From the NCBI GenBank assembly GCA_016711285.1, contig JADJTG010000012.1, positions 434,001-498,000 of the forward strand: a DNA stretch of 64,000 bases, written 5' to 3'. This document shows, piece after piece, positions 27,030-34,578 of this stretch (its first letter is position 1; the number at the start of each line of letters is the position of its first letter). Under the pieces are notes generated by a model, which saw nothing but the letters and a program-made list of their open reading frames with translations, was not told where the DNA came from and searched no databases. The stretch is from Sphingobacteriales bacterium (GTDB lineage: Bacteria > Bacteroidota > Bacteroidia > Chitinophagales > UBA2359). The translations under genes and the position numbers were made by a program.

Positions 27030-28724
27030 ATGTCAATACCATATCAACGACTCACACAAGCACAGATTTCTCGTGCTGCCATTCAAAAATTGTATGTGTC
27101 GATGCGACACTTGTTTTTCAGAGGTAGTTATAAGCCGCTCGGCATTTCGGGCGAATCCATGATTGCCGCTTTGCTATCCCTCAAACCCGAAATTTACGGC
27201 ACAATCGCCGACCCTGAAAAGGTAGAATTGGACGGGCTGCTCTATATTTTTCAACGCCTCCCACAAGGAATTGAACAGTGCCGCTACATCAAACTCATCT
27301 CGCGCGAGGGCTACGAAAGTGCGCACTTTGAAACCCACATTCCGCCGCGCCGCAAACGCAACTGCTATCGGGTTGATGAAGAACAAATGTTTATTGAAAT
27401 GACACGCGGCGGCAGCGATATTTACGATATTCTCACGCACCTTACATTTATGTACATAGAAGCCGAAAAGATACGCCGCAACAGTATCGACTCCAAAGGA
27501 CGAAAAAATAAAGCGTGGCTGATGCTCGAAAATATGGTCAATGACCTGTCCAACGGCAAAGAAATTAATACAGAAGTAGGCTTCACTTATCTCAATACCA
27601 TTTTGGGGCGTACATTCAGCGAAATTGTACGCGCCTACAGCCGCTTTTCGAAGTCGCCGGAAGTAAACAGCCTTTTTGAAATAACCTATTGGTTAGGAAA
27701 ATTGAGTATGGACGAATTTTTTCATCAAAACGACCGCGAAATCTCTTTTTCGTCTGCCCTGCGCGAAAATTTAGGACACCACGTATATGGTGAGCAATGG
27801 GCAAACAACATCAAAAAAGCCCTCTACGACCGCCAGCTTTTTCAGCGCCCGCTTCATATTATCAGTGCCAATTTGCACAGTGTGATGAACTGCTTCTATG
27901 CAAAACCCGCCTTAGCAAATAAATTAAAATACGATAATTTAGAAAAATTTGCTGAAATATTGAGTATGGACAGCAGCAGCGAACTCCGCAACAACGTAGA
28001 AGAATATGCCCTCAAACACGGTATGATACAACTCAGCGATACCAGCGGAACAAATATCGGCGTACAAATTTTTGATACGGCTCTTTTAGATGCCAAAAAC
28101 CTGCCCGATGAACTGATGTGGAAAAAGAAAGACAAAAACAAAGAAGAATTGCCCGTAATTGTGGTAATGGATTATGCCTTCGGAGAGCAAGCCTACGAGA
28201 CTATGGACGAACTGCTCAAACCCTATTGGGTGGGCGAAGAAAAACAATACCTCAATGTAGCCTCCGTAAATATTATGGGCAAAGCGGGTATTCTCGAAGG
28301 CGGTAAAGGAGATATTATGATACCCACCGCACATATTTTTGAAGGTACTACCGATAATTATCCATTCGAAAATGAACTCACCAAAGAGCATTTCAAAGAC
28401 AGCGGCTTGGGAGTGTATCAGGGCAATATGATCAGTGTGCTGGGAACTTCTTTACAAAATAAAGATATTCTTACCTATTTTATCAAATCATCGTGGCAGG
28501 CGATAGGCTTGGAAATGGAAGGAGCTCATTATCAAAAAGCCATACAGGTAGCAGCCAAAATACGCCACAATATTCGCAGCGATGTAAAATTGCGCTATGC
28601 TTACTACGCTTCAGATAATCCGCTCGAAACCGGCAGCACCTTGGCTTCGGGCAGTTTGGGATTAGATGGTGTAAAACCCACCTATTTAATCACCTTAGAA
28701 ATGCTCAAAGGCTGCTTAAATTAA
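27030..28724 (+). CDS. DUF6909 family protein with nucleoside-phosphorylase-like C-terminal domain
   Basis: A 564-residue cytoplasmic protein of a Bacteroidota-wide family of unknown function. Residues 1-330 are mainly helical. From about 375 the sequence looks like the PNP/UDP phosphorylase fold: strand VIVVMDYAFGEQ, then MGKAGILEGGKGDIMIPTAH (like the GxxGgL..GDxvvp strand-turn), then GLEMEGAHY with Glu497 in the place of the family's MEGA/MESA ribose-binding motif, then YYASDNPLE like the SD base-binding motif. It may bind or cleave a nucleoside or nucleotide, as AMP nucleosidase does; this is inference. The start at 27030 is the first ATG (an in-frame TTG lies upstream). Confidence 0.8.
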   Translation: MSIPYQRLTQAQISRAAIQKLYVSMRHLFFRGSYKPLGISGESMIAALLSLKPEIYGTIADPEKVELDGLLYIFQRLPQGIEQCRYIKLISREGYESAHFETHIPPRRKRNCYRVDEEQMFIEMTRGGSDIYDILTHLTFMYIEAEKIRRNSIDSKGRKNKAWLMLENMVNDLSNGKEINTEVGFTYLNTILGRTFSEIVRAYSRFSKSPEVNSLFEITYWLGKLSMDEFFHQNDREISFSSALRENLGHHVYGEQWANNIKKALYDRQLFQRPLHIISANLHSVMNCFYAKPALANKLKYDNLEKFAEILSMDSSSELRNNVEEYALKHGMIQLSDTSGTNIGVQIFDTALLDAKNLPDELMWKKKDKNKEELPVIVVMDYAFGEQAYETMDELLKPYWVGEEKQYLNVASVNIMGKAGILEGGKGDIMIPTAHIFEGTTDNYPFENELTKEHFKDSGLGVYQGNMISVLGTSLQNKDILTYFIKSSWQAIGLEMEGAHYQKAIQVAAKIRHNIRSDVKLRYAYYASDNPLETGSTLASGSLGLDGVKPTYLITLEMLKGCLN

Positions 28725-28883
28725 TCAAAAAAAGCAAGAATTTATAATAAAGTAGATGCGGTTTGCGTTGTTGAAAATTTATTTTCAGACAAAAATGTGC
28801 TAAAAAAATATAAAAAGCACGTTTAAAGCGGTTTTTATAAAGATGCTTATGCGCAAAAACACCGCCATACCATAAAATTAATC

Positions 28884-28891
28884 TATCTTTG
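28884..28891 (+). promoter_or_regulatory. Putative -7 box of the bamD operon promoter
   Basis: TATCTTTG, an exact match to TAnnTTTG, only 14 bases before the bamD ATG, implying a short leader. Confidence 0.4.
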
Positions 28892-28905
28892 CACCCTGTT
28901 TGATT

Positions 28906-29754
28906 ATGAGTAAAAAGATTTTTTTAATAGCCTTTTTGTGCCTGGCACTTTCTACCTTGTTTTCGTGCAGTTCCTATCAAAAATTGCTCAAAAGTCAAGA
29001 TTATGAGCTGAAGTTTTCAAAAGCCAAAGAATACTACAACAAAGGCGACTACAACAAAGCCGTCCCTTTGTTTGAAGAGTTGATAGGAGTGTATAAAGGA
29101 ACTAAAAATGTAGAAGATTTATACTATTTTTATCCCTACTGCTATTATGCACAGGGTGATTATATCTTAGCAGCATTTTATTTTAAAAATTTTATAGATA
29201 ATTATCCCCGCAGCGAGCGTGCCGAAGATGCCCGCTTTATGATTGCCTATTGCAACTATAAATTGTCGCCCGATGTAAATTTGGAGCAAGAAAACACCAT
29301 CAAAGCGATAGAGGCTTTTCAGAATTTCGCCAACGCCTACCCCGAAAGCAGCCGCATCACCGAATGTAATCAGCTTTTGGACGAGTTGCGTGCCAAATTA
29401 GAAAACAAGTCTTATCAAAGCGCATATTTATATTACAAAATGCGCGACTACAAAGCAGCTATCAATGCTTTCAATAATTTATTGCGTGATTTTCCCGAAA
29501 CGCAACGCCGCGAAAAAATTGAGTATTTAATCGTAAAATCTTATTATCTGCTCGCAGAAAAAAGTATCCCTTCCAAACAAGAAGAACGTTATCAAAAAAC
29601 AACTTCTACTTATATGGAGTTTTTGGAACATTTTCCCCAAAGCAGCTATTTGCGCGAAGCAGAAAAAATGTATCAAGATGCTTTGCTGGCTTTAGACCGT
29701 ATTGCCAAACAAAATAACAACAACTCAAATAATAACAACGATAAAAAAATATGA
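28906..29754 (+). CDS. bamD: Outer-membrane assembly lipoprotein BamD
   Basis: A lipoprotein of about 282 residues. The signal peptide ends in a lipobox (LFSC) with lipidated cysteine about residue 21. It is followed by five TPR-like helical pairs typical of BamD/YfiO (YNKGDYNKAVPLFEEL, AQGDYILAAFYFKNFIDNYP, PESSRITECNQLLDEL). BamD is the essential partner of the BamA beta-barrel assembly machine. A TTG at 28900 is in frame, but the ATG at 28906 gives the better signal sequence. The C-terminal tail is Asn-rich. It overlaps the omega gene by four bases (ATGA), so both are translationally coupled. Confidence 0.9.
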   Translation: MSKKIFLIAFLCLALSTLFSCSSYQKLLKSQDYELKFSKAKEYYNKGDYNKAVPLFEELIGVYKGTKNVEDLYYFYPYCYYAQGDYILAAFYFKNFIDNYPRSERAEDARFMIAYCNYKLSPDVNLEQENTIKAIEAFQNFANAYPESSRITECNQLLDELRAKLENKSYQSAYLYYKMRDYKAAINAFNNLLRDFPETQRREKIEYLIVKSYYLLAEKSIPSKQEERYQKTTSTYMEFLEHFPQSSYLREAEKMYQDALLALDRIAKQNNNNSNNNNDKKI

Positions 29755-30098
29755 GCAACAATAAAAAACTGAAACCTTTGGCTCCTGCCCCTACTTTGCA
29801 AACACGCAATCTGGCAGAAATAGAAAAAAAATCGGGCAACTTGTACGAGGCTATCGCTATTATGGGCAGACGCGCCAACCAAGTGAGTGTCGGTATTAAA
29901 GAAGAGTTGCACGCCAAATTGCGCGAATTTGCCAACCACAACGACGACCTTGAAGAAGTACACGAAAACCGCGAACAAATAGAAATATCGCGCCACTACG
30001 AGCGTTTGCCGCACCCAACTTTGGTAGCATTTAAAGAATATAACGAAAATCGTGTTTTCTTCCGCTATACCGAAGAGAAACTGCCTGAAAACGCATAA
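29751..30098 (+). CDS. rpoZ: RNA polymerase omega subunit (Bacteroidota type)
   Basis: A 115-residue protein. The segment LAEIEKKSGNLYEAIAIMGR followed by RANQV aligns with the conserved omega core in which the subunit holds the beta' C-terminus. The Bacteroidota form is longer than the E. coli protein and has the tail HYERLPHPTLVAFKEY. It starts inside the last codons of bamD and ends 14 bases before the likely start of coaBC. Confidence 0.85.
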   Translation: MSNNKKLKPLAPAPTLQTRNLAEIEKKSGNLYEAIAIMGRRANQVSVGIKEELHAKLREFANHNDDLEEVHENREQIEISRHYERLPHPTLVAFKEYNENRVFFRYTEEKLPENA

Positions 30099-30111
30099 AA
30101 ATGTTTTGGCT

Positions 30112-31335
30112 GTGAGCGCGTTAAAAGATAAAAAAATTATTGTAGGTGTGTGCGGAAGCATTGCTGCTTATAAAACGGCAATGTTGGTGCGTTTGCTGGT
30201 AAAAAAAGGCGCACAGGTAAAAGTAATTATGACCGATGCCGCACAAACCTTTATCAGTGCGCTTACACTCGCCACGCTTTCCAAAAATGAAGTATATAGC
30301 CGCTTTGAACGCAACGAAGGCGGCGCGTGGAACAACCACGTGGATTTGGGATTGTGGGCAGATGCGCTGCTGATAGCTCCGGCTTCTGCCAATACCCTTT
30401 CCAAAATGGCGCAAGGCAGTTGCGATAATCTTCTGCTGGCAACTTATTTGTCGGCGCGGTGTGCAGTGCTGGCAGCTCCGGCAATGGATTTGGATATGTG
30501 GCAGCACCCCTCCACTCAGCGCAATATTGACCGCTTGCAAAAAGATGGCGTACAGTTGATACAGCCCGACAACGGCGAACTCGCCAGTGGCTTGCAGGGG
30601 GTGGGTAGGCTTGCCGAACCCGAAACTATTGTGCAAGCATTAGAAGTTTTTTTTATTCCACCAAAACCGCTTCCTTTTACCGGAAAAAAAATACTCATCA
30701 CCGCAGGACCTACCTACGAAAACCTCGACCCCGTGCGTTTTATAGGCAATTATTCCAGCGGTAAAATGGGCATTGCCCTTGCCGATGCAGCGGCGGCTCA
30801 GGGTGCAAAGGTGTTGTTGGTGCTGGGACCCACCGCCCTCGCACCTACCCACGAGCAGGTGCAGGTAGTACGGGTGCACTCGGCAGCACAAATGCTGGAG
30901 GCTTGCACCCGACAATTTCCCGATAGCGACATCGCTGTTATGGCGGCGGCAGTTGCCGATTATACGCCCAAAGAAGTCAGCGAACGCAAAATCAAGAAAG
31001 GCGAAGGCGAGGGCTTGGTGATAGAATTAGTGAAAACCGCCGATATTCTCAAAACATTAGGACAACAAAAACAACCCCATCAGGTATTGGTGGGCTTTGC
31101 TTTGGAAACGCACGATGCACAAGCCAACGGATTTAAAAAATTGCACAGCAAAAATGCCGATGCCATCGTACTCAATTCTATGCAAGACAGTGGGGCGGGT
31201 TTTCAGCACGATACCAACAAAATCACTATTTTATTAAATGACCACAGCATACAGGAATTTCCGCTCAAAAGCAAAAAAGAAGTCGCTTTGGATATTTTGA
31301 CGACTTGTGCCGAATTGATGCGACAAAAACAATAA
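30112..31335 (+). CDS. coaBC: Bifunctional CoaBC (phosphopantothenoylcysteine synthetase/decarboxylase)
   Basis: About 407 residues. It makes phosphopantothenoylcysteine and decarboxylates it to 4'-phosphopantetheine for coenzyme A. The N-terminal CoaC flavoprotein part (1-185) has GSIAAYK, the active-site region NNHVDLGLWADALLIAPASA, and APAMDLDMW. The C-terminal CoaB part (190-407) has ITAGPTYENLDPVRF, SSGKMG, and AAVADYTPKEVSERKIKK. No ATG is placed suitably: the frame opens at 30052, and GTG 30112 (or TTG 30106) best fits homology, starting SALKDKKIIVGVCGSIA. It follows rpoZ closely. Confidence 0.93.
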   Translation: MSALKDKKIIVGVCGSIAAYKTAMLVRLLVKKGAQVKVIMTDAAQTFISALTLATLSKNEVYSRFERNEGGAWNNHVDLGLWADALLIAPASANTLSKMAQGSCDNLLLATYLSARCAVLAAPAMDLDMWQHPSTQRNIDRLQKDGVQLIQPDNGELASGLQGVGRLAEPETIVQALEVFFIPPKPLPFTGKKILITAGPTYENLDPVRFIGNYSSGKMGIALADAAAAQGAKVLLVLGPTALAPTHEQVQVVRVHSAAQMLEACTRQFPDSDIAVMAAAVADYTPKEVSERKIKKGEGEGLVIELVKTADILKTLGQQKQPHQVLVGFALETHDAQANGFKKLHSKNADAIVLNSMQDSGAGFQHDTNKITILLNDHSIQEFPLKSKKEVALDILTTCAELMRQKQ

Positions 31336-31433
31336 TGTGTTTTATTCGCACCAAAAAAATGGCAGATTTTGAAGTGCTGATGATATAAATATTGCTTTGC
31401 CCGAATTTTTAGGATATTTTTGTAAAGTTTTAT

Positions 31434-31462
31434 AAAAGGTTTTTATATAAAAATCCTTTTTT
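31434..31462 (+). terminator. Possible weak terminator or attenuator
   Basis: AAAAGG pairs with CCTTTT around an AT-only inner palindrome and is followed by extra T residues. It lies between coaBC and the DUF4835 gene, 29 bases before the latter. Confidence 0.35.
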
Positions 31463-31491
31463 CTTCGTTATTTTTATTATAAAATATAAAT

Positions 31492-32517
31492 ATGAAAAAA
31501 TATTTCACAACCGCCCTGTTGTTGGTATTGGGCAATACATTTTCAGGTATTGCCCAAGAGTTGAATTGTAAAGTGGTGGTGCTTACACAGGCGGTGCGTA
31601 CTGCCGACCCTGCCATTTTTAAAACACTGGAAGCCGACCTCAATAATTTTATGAACAGTATGCAATGGACAAATGATGCTTTTAAGACCGAAGAGCGCAT
31701 TGATTGCAGCATTACCATCAATATCACTGAAGAAAAAGGAGGCTCTAAATTCGGTGCCGAAGCCACTGTTCAGTCCAGCCGCCCTGTGTATAACGCCGCT
31801 TACAGTACCGCCGTTTTTGAACACAAAGACAGCGACTGGACTTTTGATTATGCACAATATCAGCCCATCAATTTTGATAAAAACGCTTATACCTCCGAGT
31901 TGGCGGCATTGTGTGCTTATTATGCGTATGTAATTTTGGGGTTTGATTACGATTCCTTTGCACCCAAAGGCGGTACGCCGCACTTTGAACGGGCTTTTGA
32001 TATTATCAACTACTCCAAAAATGACGGCGGCTGGAGTCGCACCGACAATAATAAACGCAATCGTTATTTTTTAATAGAAAATCTGCTCAATACACGCTTT
32101 GGCAATTTTCGTCAGGCATATTATATGTATCATCGGCAGGGTTTAGACCGTATGTACAGCGATGTGCAGGAAGGCAGACAAAATATAGCAGATGCTTTGG
32201 CAATGATAGAAAATACTTTTGTTGAAAACCGCAATTCTATGTTGCAGGGTGTTTTTAATAATATTAAAAATGATGAAATCATAGACATATTTTCGGACAA
32301 AAGTGTAGCTGCCAATTTAAAAACCAAAATCAGCAATACACTCGCCAATATAGACCCGCCTACGGCACAGAAATTTGTTACGAAAGCCGGTGTAGGAGCA
32401 GCCCCTCGCGGCGGTGGTGCAAGCCCTGCCACTAACCCACCTGCCGGCGACAGCAGAAACAATGCCGCGCCGCGCCCCAATGTGCCAGCCAATCCGCGCG
32501 AAGGACGCGGGGGATAA
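31492..32517 (+). CDS. DUF4835 family protein (PorD-like)
   Basis: A 341-residue exported protein: signal peptide 1-21 (ending GIAQE), then a beta-rich domain opening with ELNCKVVVLTQAVRTADPAI and containing WTNDAFKTEERIDC. In many Bacteroidota this family sits between coaBC and recN, and in databases it is called T9SS/gliding-associated PorD. The T9SS role is from family knowledge and not visible in the sequence. The last 45 residues are a low-complexity Gly/Pro/Asn-rich tail, unusual for the family. The next gene here is GT9 rather than recN. Confidence 0.82.
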   Translation: MKKYFTTALLLVLGNTFSGIAQELNCKVVVLTQAVRTADPAIFKTLEADLNNFMNSMQWTNDAFKTEERIDCSITINITEEKGGSKFGAEATVQSSRPVYNAAYSTAVFEHKDSDWTFDYAQYQPINFDKNAYTSELAALCAYYAYVILGFDYDSFAPKGGTPHFERAFDIINYSKNDGGWSRTDNNKRNRYFLIENLLNTRFGNFRQAYYMYHRQGLDRMYSDVQEGRQNIADALAMIENTFVENRNSMLQGVFNNIKNDEIIDIFSDKSVAANLKTKISNTLANIDPPTAQKFVTKAGVGAAPRGGGASPATNPPAGDSRNNAAPRPNVPANPREGRGG

Positions 32518-32553
32518 ATAAAAGAATTTAAGAAGATATTATCTCTTCCTATT

Positions 32554-33540
32554 TTGAAAATCCTCGTTCTTCGTTTCAGTTCTATTGGCGACATTGTGCT
32601 TACTACGCCTGTGTTGCGTTGTTTGTATCGCCAAATGCCAACTGCCGAAATTCACTACCTCACCAAAGCGCAATATACCGCCGTTTTGGAGCATAATCCT
32701 TATATTCATCGCCTCCACACTTTTCAGCACAAAATATCCGAAGTGCTAGCCACTTTGCAGCAGGCGCGTTTTGATGCCGTGATTGATTTGCACCATAATT
32801 TGCGCACTGCTTTTCTGACACGGAAATTAGGCGTACCTTTTTATACTTTTCCAAAACTTAATATTGAAAAATGGTTGTTGGTGAATTTTAAAATAAACCG
32901 CCTGCCCGCTGTTCATATTGTAGATAGATATTTGCAATGTACGCAACAATGGAATATTTACAATGATGGTGAGGGTTTGGATTATTTTTTGGCAGAAAAA
33001 GACCACATAGATATAGCGGCGCAATTTGGCATAAAAGAACCTTTTATCGCTTTTGCCATCGGCGGACAACACGCCACCAAAAAACTGCCGCCCCTACAAT
33101 TGGCGGCAGTATGCGAAAAACTACCGCTTCCGGTGCTGCTCTTGGGCGGCTCTGAAGATGCAGAGGCGGGAAATTTTATTCAAGAGCGTACCCCGCACGC
33201 TATCAATGCCTGCGGCACGCTGAAACTCAACCAATCAGCATCGGTGCTGCAACAAGCCGCCGCCGTCATTACACACGACACCGGATTGATGCACATTGCT
33301 GCCGCTTTTCGCAAACCCATCGTTTCTATCTGGGGCAATACCGTTCCTGAATTTGGCATGTATCCCTATTTGCCGACAGCGCAACAGCAACAAAGCATTT
33401 GCATTGAAAACAAAACATTAAGCTGCCGCCCCTGCTCCAAAATAGGATTTGAGCGTTGCCCGAAAAAACATTTCCTGTGTATGAACAGCCTTGCTCCCGA
33501 CCACATCGCTGCCGCCGCTATGCAATTTATACGCGGTTGA
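32554..33540 (+). CDS. Glycosyltransferase family 9 (heptosyltransferase-like)
   Basis: A 328-residue GT-B enzyme of the ADP-heptose:LPS heptosyltransferase family. The opening LVLRFSSIGDIVLTTPVLR is the N-terminal Rossmann strand and loop. The C-terminal half contains GGQHATKKLPP and the nucleotide-sugar region THDTGLMHIAAAFRKPIVSIWG, followed by a Cys-containing tail (SCRPCSKIGFERCPKKHFLC) usual in this family. The start codon is TTG (32554); no upstream ATG is in frame nearby. It probably works in lipopolysaccharide core synthesis at the inner membrane. Its end overlaps the convergent cupin gene by 14 bases. Confidence 0.9.
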   Translation: MKILVLRFSSIGDIVLTTPVLRCLYRQMPTAEIHYLTKAQYTAVLEHNPYIHRLHTFQHKISEVLATLQQARFDAVIDLHHNLRTAFLTRKLGVPFYTFPKLNIEKWLLVNFKINRLPAVHIVDRYLQCTQQWNIYNDGEGLDYFLAEKDHIDIAAQFGIKEPFIAFAIGGQHATKKLPPLQLAAVCEKLPLPVLLLGGSEDAEAGNFIQERTPHAINACGTLKLNQSASVLQQAAAVITHDTGLMHIAAAFRKPIVSIWGNTVPEFGMYPYLPTAQQQQSICIENKTLSCRPCSKIGFERCPKKHFLCMNSLAPDHIAAAAMQFIRG

Positions 33541-33868
33541 AGTCGTCTTCAAAACGAACAATATCATCTTCGCCGAAATATGTAACCGTCTGTACCTCTA
33601 TAAAAGTCAGTTTTTCTGTTTGACGATTGGCTACACGATGCTTGGCTTGCAGTGGAATTAAAATAGTTTCGCCGGCTTTTACCTCAAAAATTTCATCATT
33701 GAGCGTTACATGAGCTATGCCCTCCACCACTGTCCACGCTTCTTGGCGTTTGTAGTGCATTTGATAGCTTAAGCGTTTATCCGACAATACTTCTATGCGT
33801 TTTACTTTGCAATAGGGTGCATCTAACAGCACTTCATACATGCCCCAGGGACGATAATCTATTTCCAT
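33527..33868 (-). CDS. Cupin, mannose-6-phosphate isomerase type II-like
   Basis: A 113-residue single cupin domain similar to the C-terminal isomerase domain of bifunctional GDP-mannose pyrophosphorylases. Features are RPWGMYEVLL, the QMHYKRQEAWTVVEG metal-binding strand (His and Glu), and the second motif PLQAKHRVAN. It lacks the pyrophosphorylase half, which is common for stand-alone members in Bacteroidota. It may isomerise a sugar phosphate. The gene is convergent with GT9. Confidence 0.85.
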   Translation of the reverse strand: MEIDYRPWGMYEVLLDAPYCKVKRIEVLSDKRLSYQMHYKRQEAWTVVEGIAHVTLNDEIFEVKAGETILIPLQAKHRVANRQTEKLTFIEVQTVTYFGEDDIVRFEDDFNRV

Positions 33869-33957
33869 ATCTTTTAAATATTGAATTGCAAAAATAGTGT
33901 TTTTATATCAAAATATGGACAATGCTTTTGTGAGAATGTCACATCATCTCCTTCAAA

Positions 33958-34494
33958 TTAATGACATTTAAAATAATCAAACGGCTCTAAGCAGGTTTGG
34001 CAGCGATGCAGCGACTTGCAGGGCGTAGAGCCAAAAGGTGATATGAGCGTGGTGTTTCGGCTGCCGCAATGAGGGCAGGCTATGCGCAGTGCTTCGGGTT
34101 TGAGCTGTTGTATGTCGGCGGTGGCGGCTTCGGGCGGAGCAATACCGAATTGTCGCAATTTTTCGCGGGCGGCGGCACTTATCCAGTCGCTCGTCCACGC
34201 AGGCGAAAGCACAGTGGTGAGCATAAAATTTGTCACTCCTTTTTCGCGGAGTTTGGCAGCAATATCATCGGCGATGGTTTTGGTGGCAGGACAACCGGAA
34301 TAAGTAGGCGTGATGATGATTTCAAACTGTTGGGCGGCTTGATGATACAATACTTCGCGTACTACACCGAGTTCCACCACATCTATCACCGGAATTTCGG
34401 GGTCTTGTACTTCGTGGAGATAATGCCAAACAGCAGCAATAAGCGTATCATCGGATTGCATCTTCAAATCAGATCTGTTATTTATATCTGCCAT
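33958..34494 (-). CDS. paaD: PaaD-like protein (phenylacetyl-CoA epoxidase maturation), orphan
   Basis: A 178-residue protein. Residues about 15-100 form a DUF59/MIP18-type domain (VQDPEIPVIDVVELGVVREV, then the TPTYSGCPAT motif). Residues 137-178 form a Cys-rich zinc-ribbon-like tail (CPHCGSRNTTLIS, CKSLHRCQTCLEPFDYFKC), which is specific to PaaD rather than to SufT. PaaD helps mature the di-iron/Fe-S centres of the phenylacetyl-CoA epoxidase encoded by paaABCE. No other paa gene is next to it here, so it may work with a distant operon or in general Fe-S delivery. Confidence 0.87.
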   Translation of the reverse strand: MADINNRSDLKMQSDDTLIAAVWHYLHEVQDPEIPVIDVVELGVVREVLYHQAAQQFEIIITPTYSGCPATKTIADDIAAKLREKGVTNFMLTTVLSPAWTSDWISAAAREKLRQFGIAPPEAATADIQQLKPEALRIACPHCGSRNTTLISPFGSTPCKSLHRCQTCLEPFDYFKCH

Positions 34495-34578
34495 TTTTTT
34501 GCTGATAATGTATAAATATTTATTTTTTTATAAAGTATTTTATTGAGAAAAAAAATACCCCTGATATATAAACATTCA

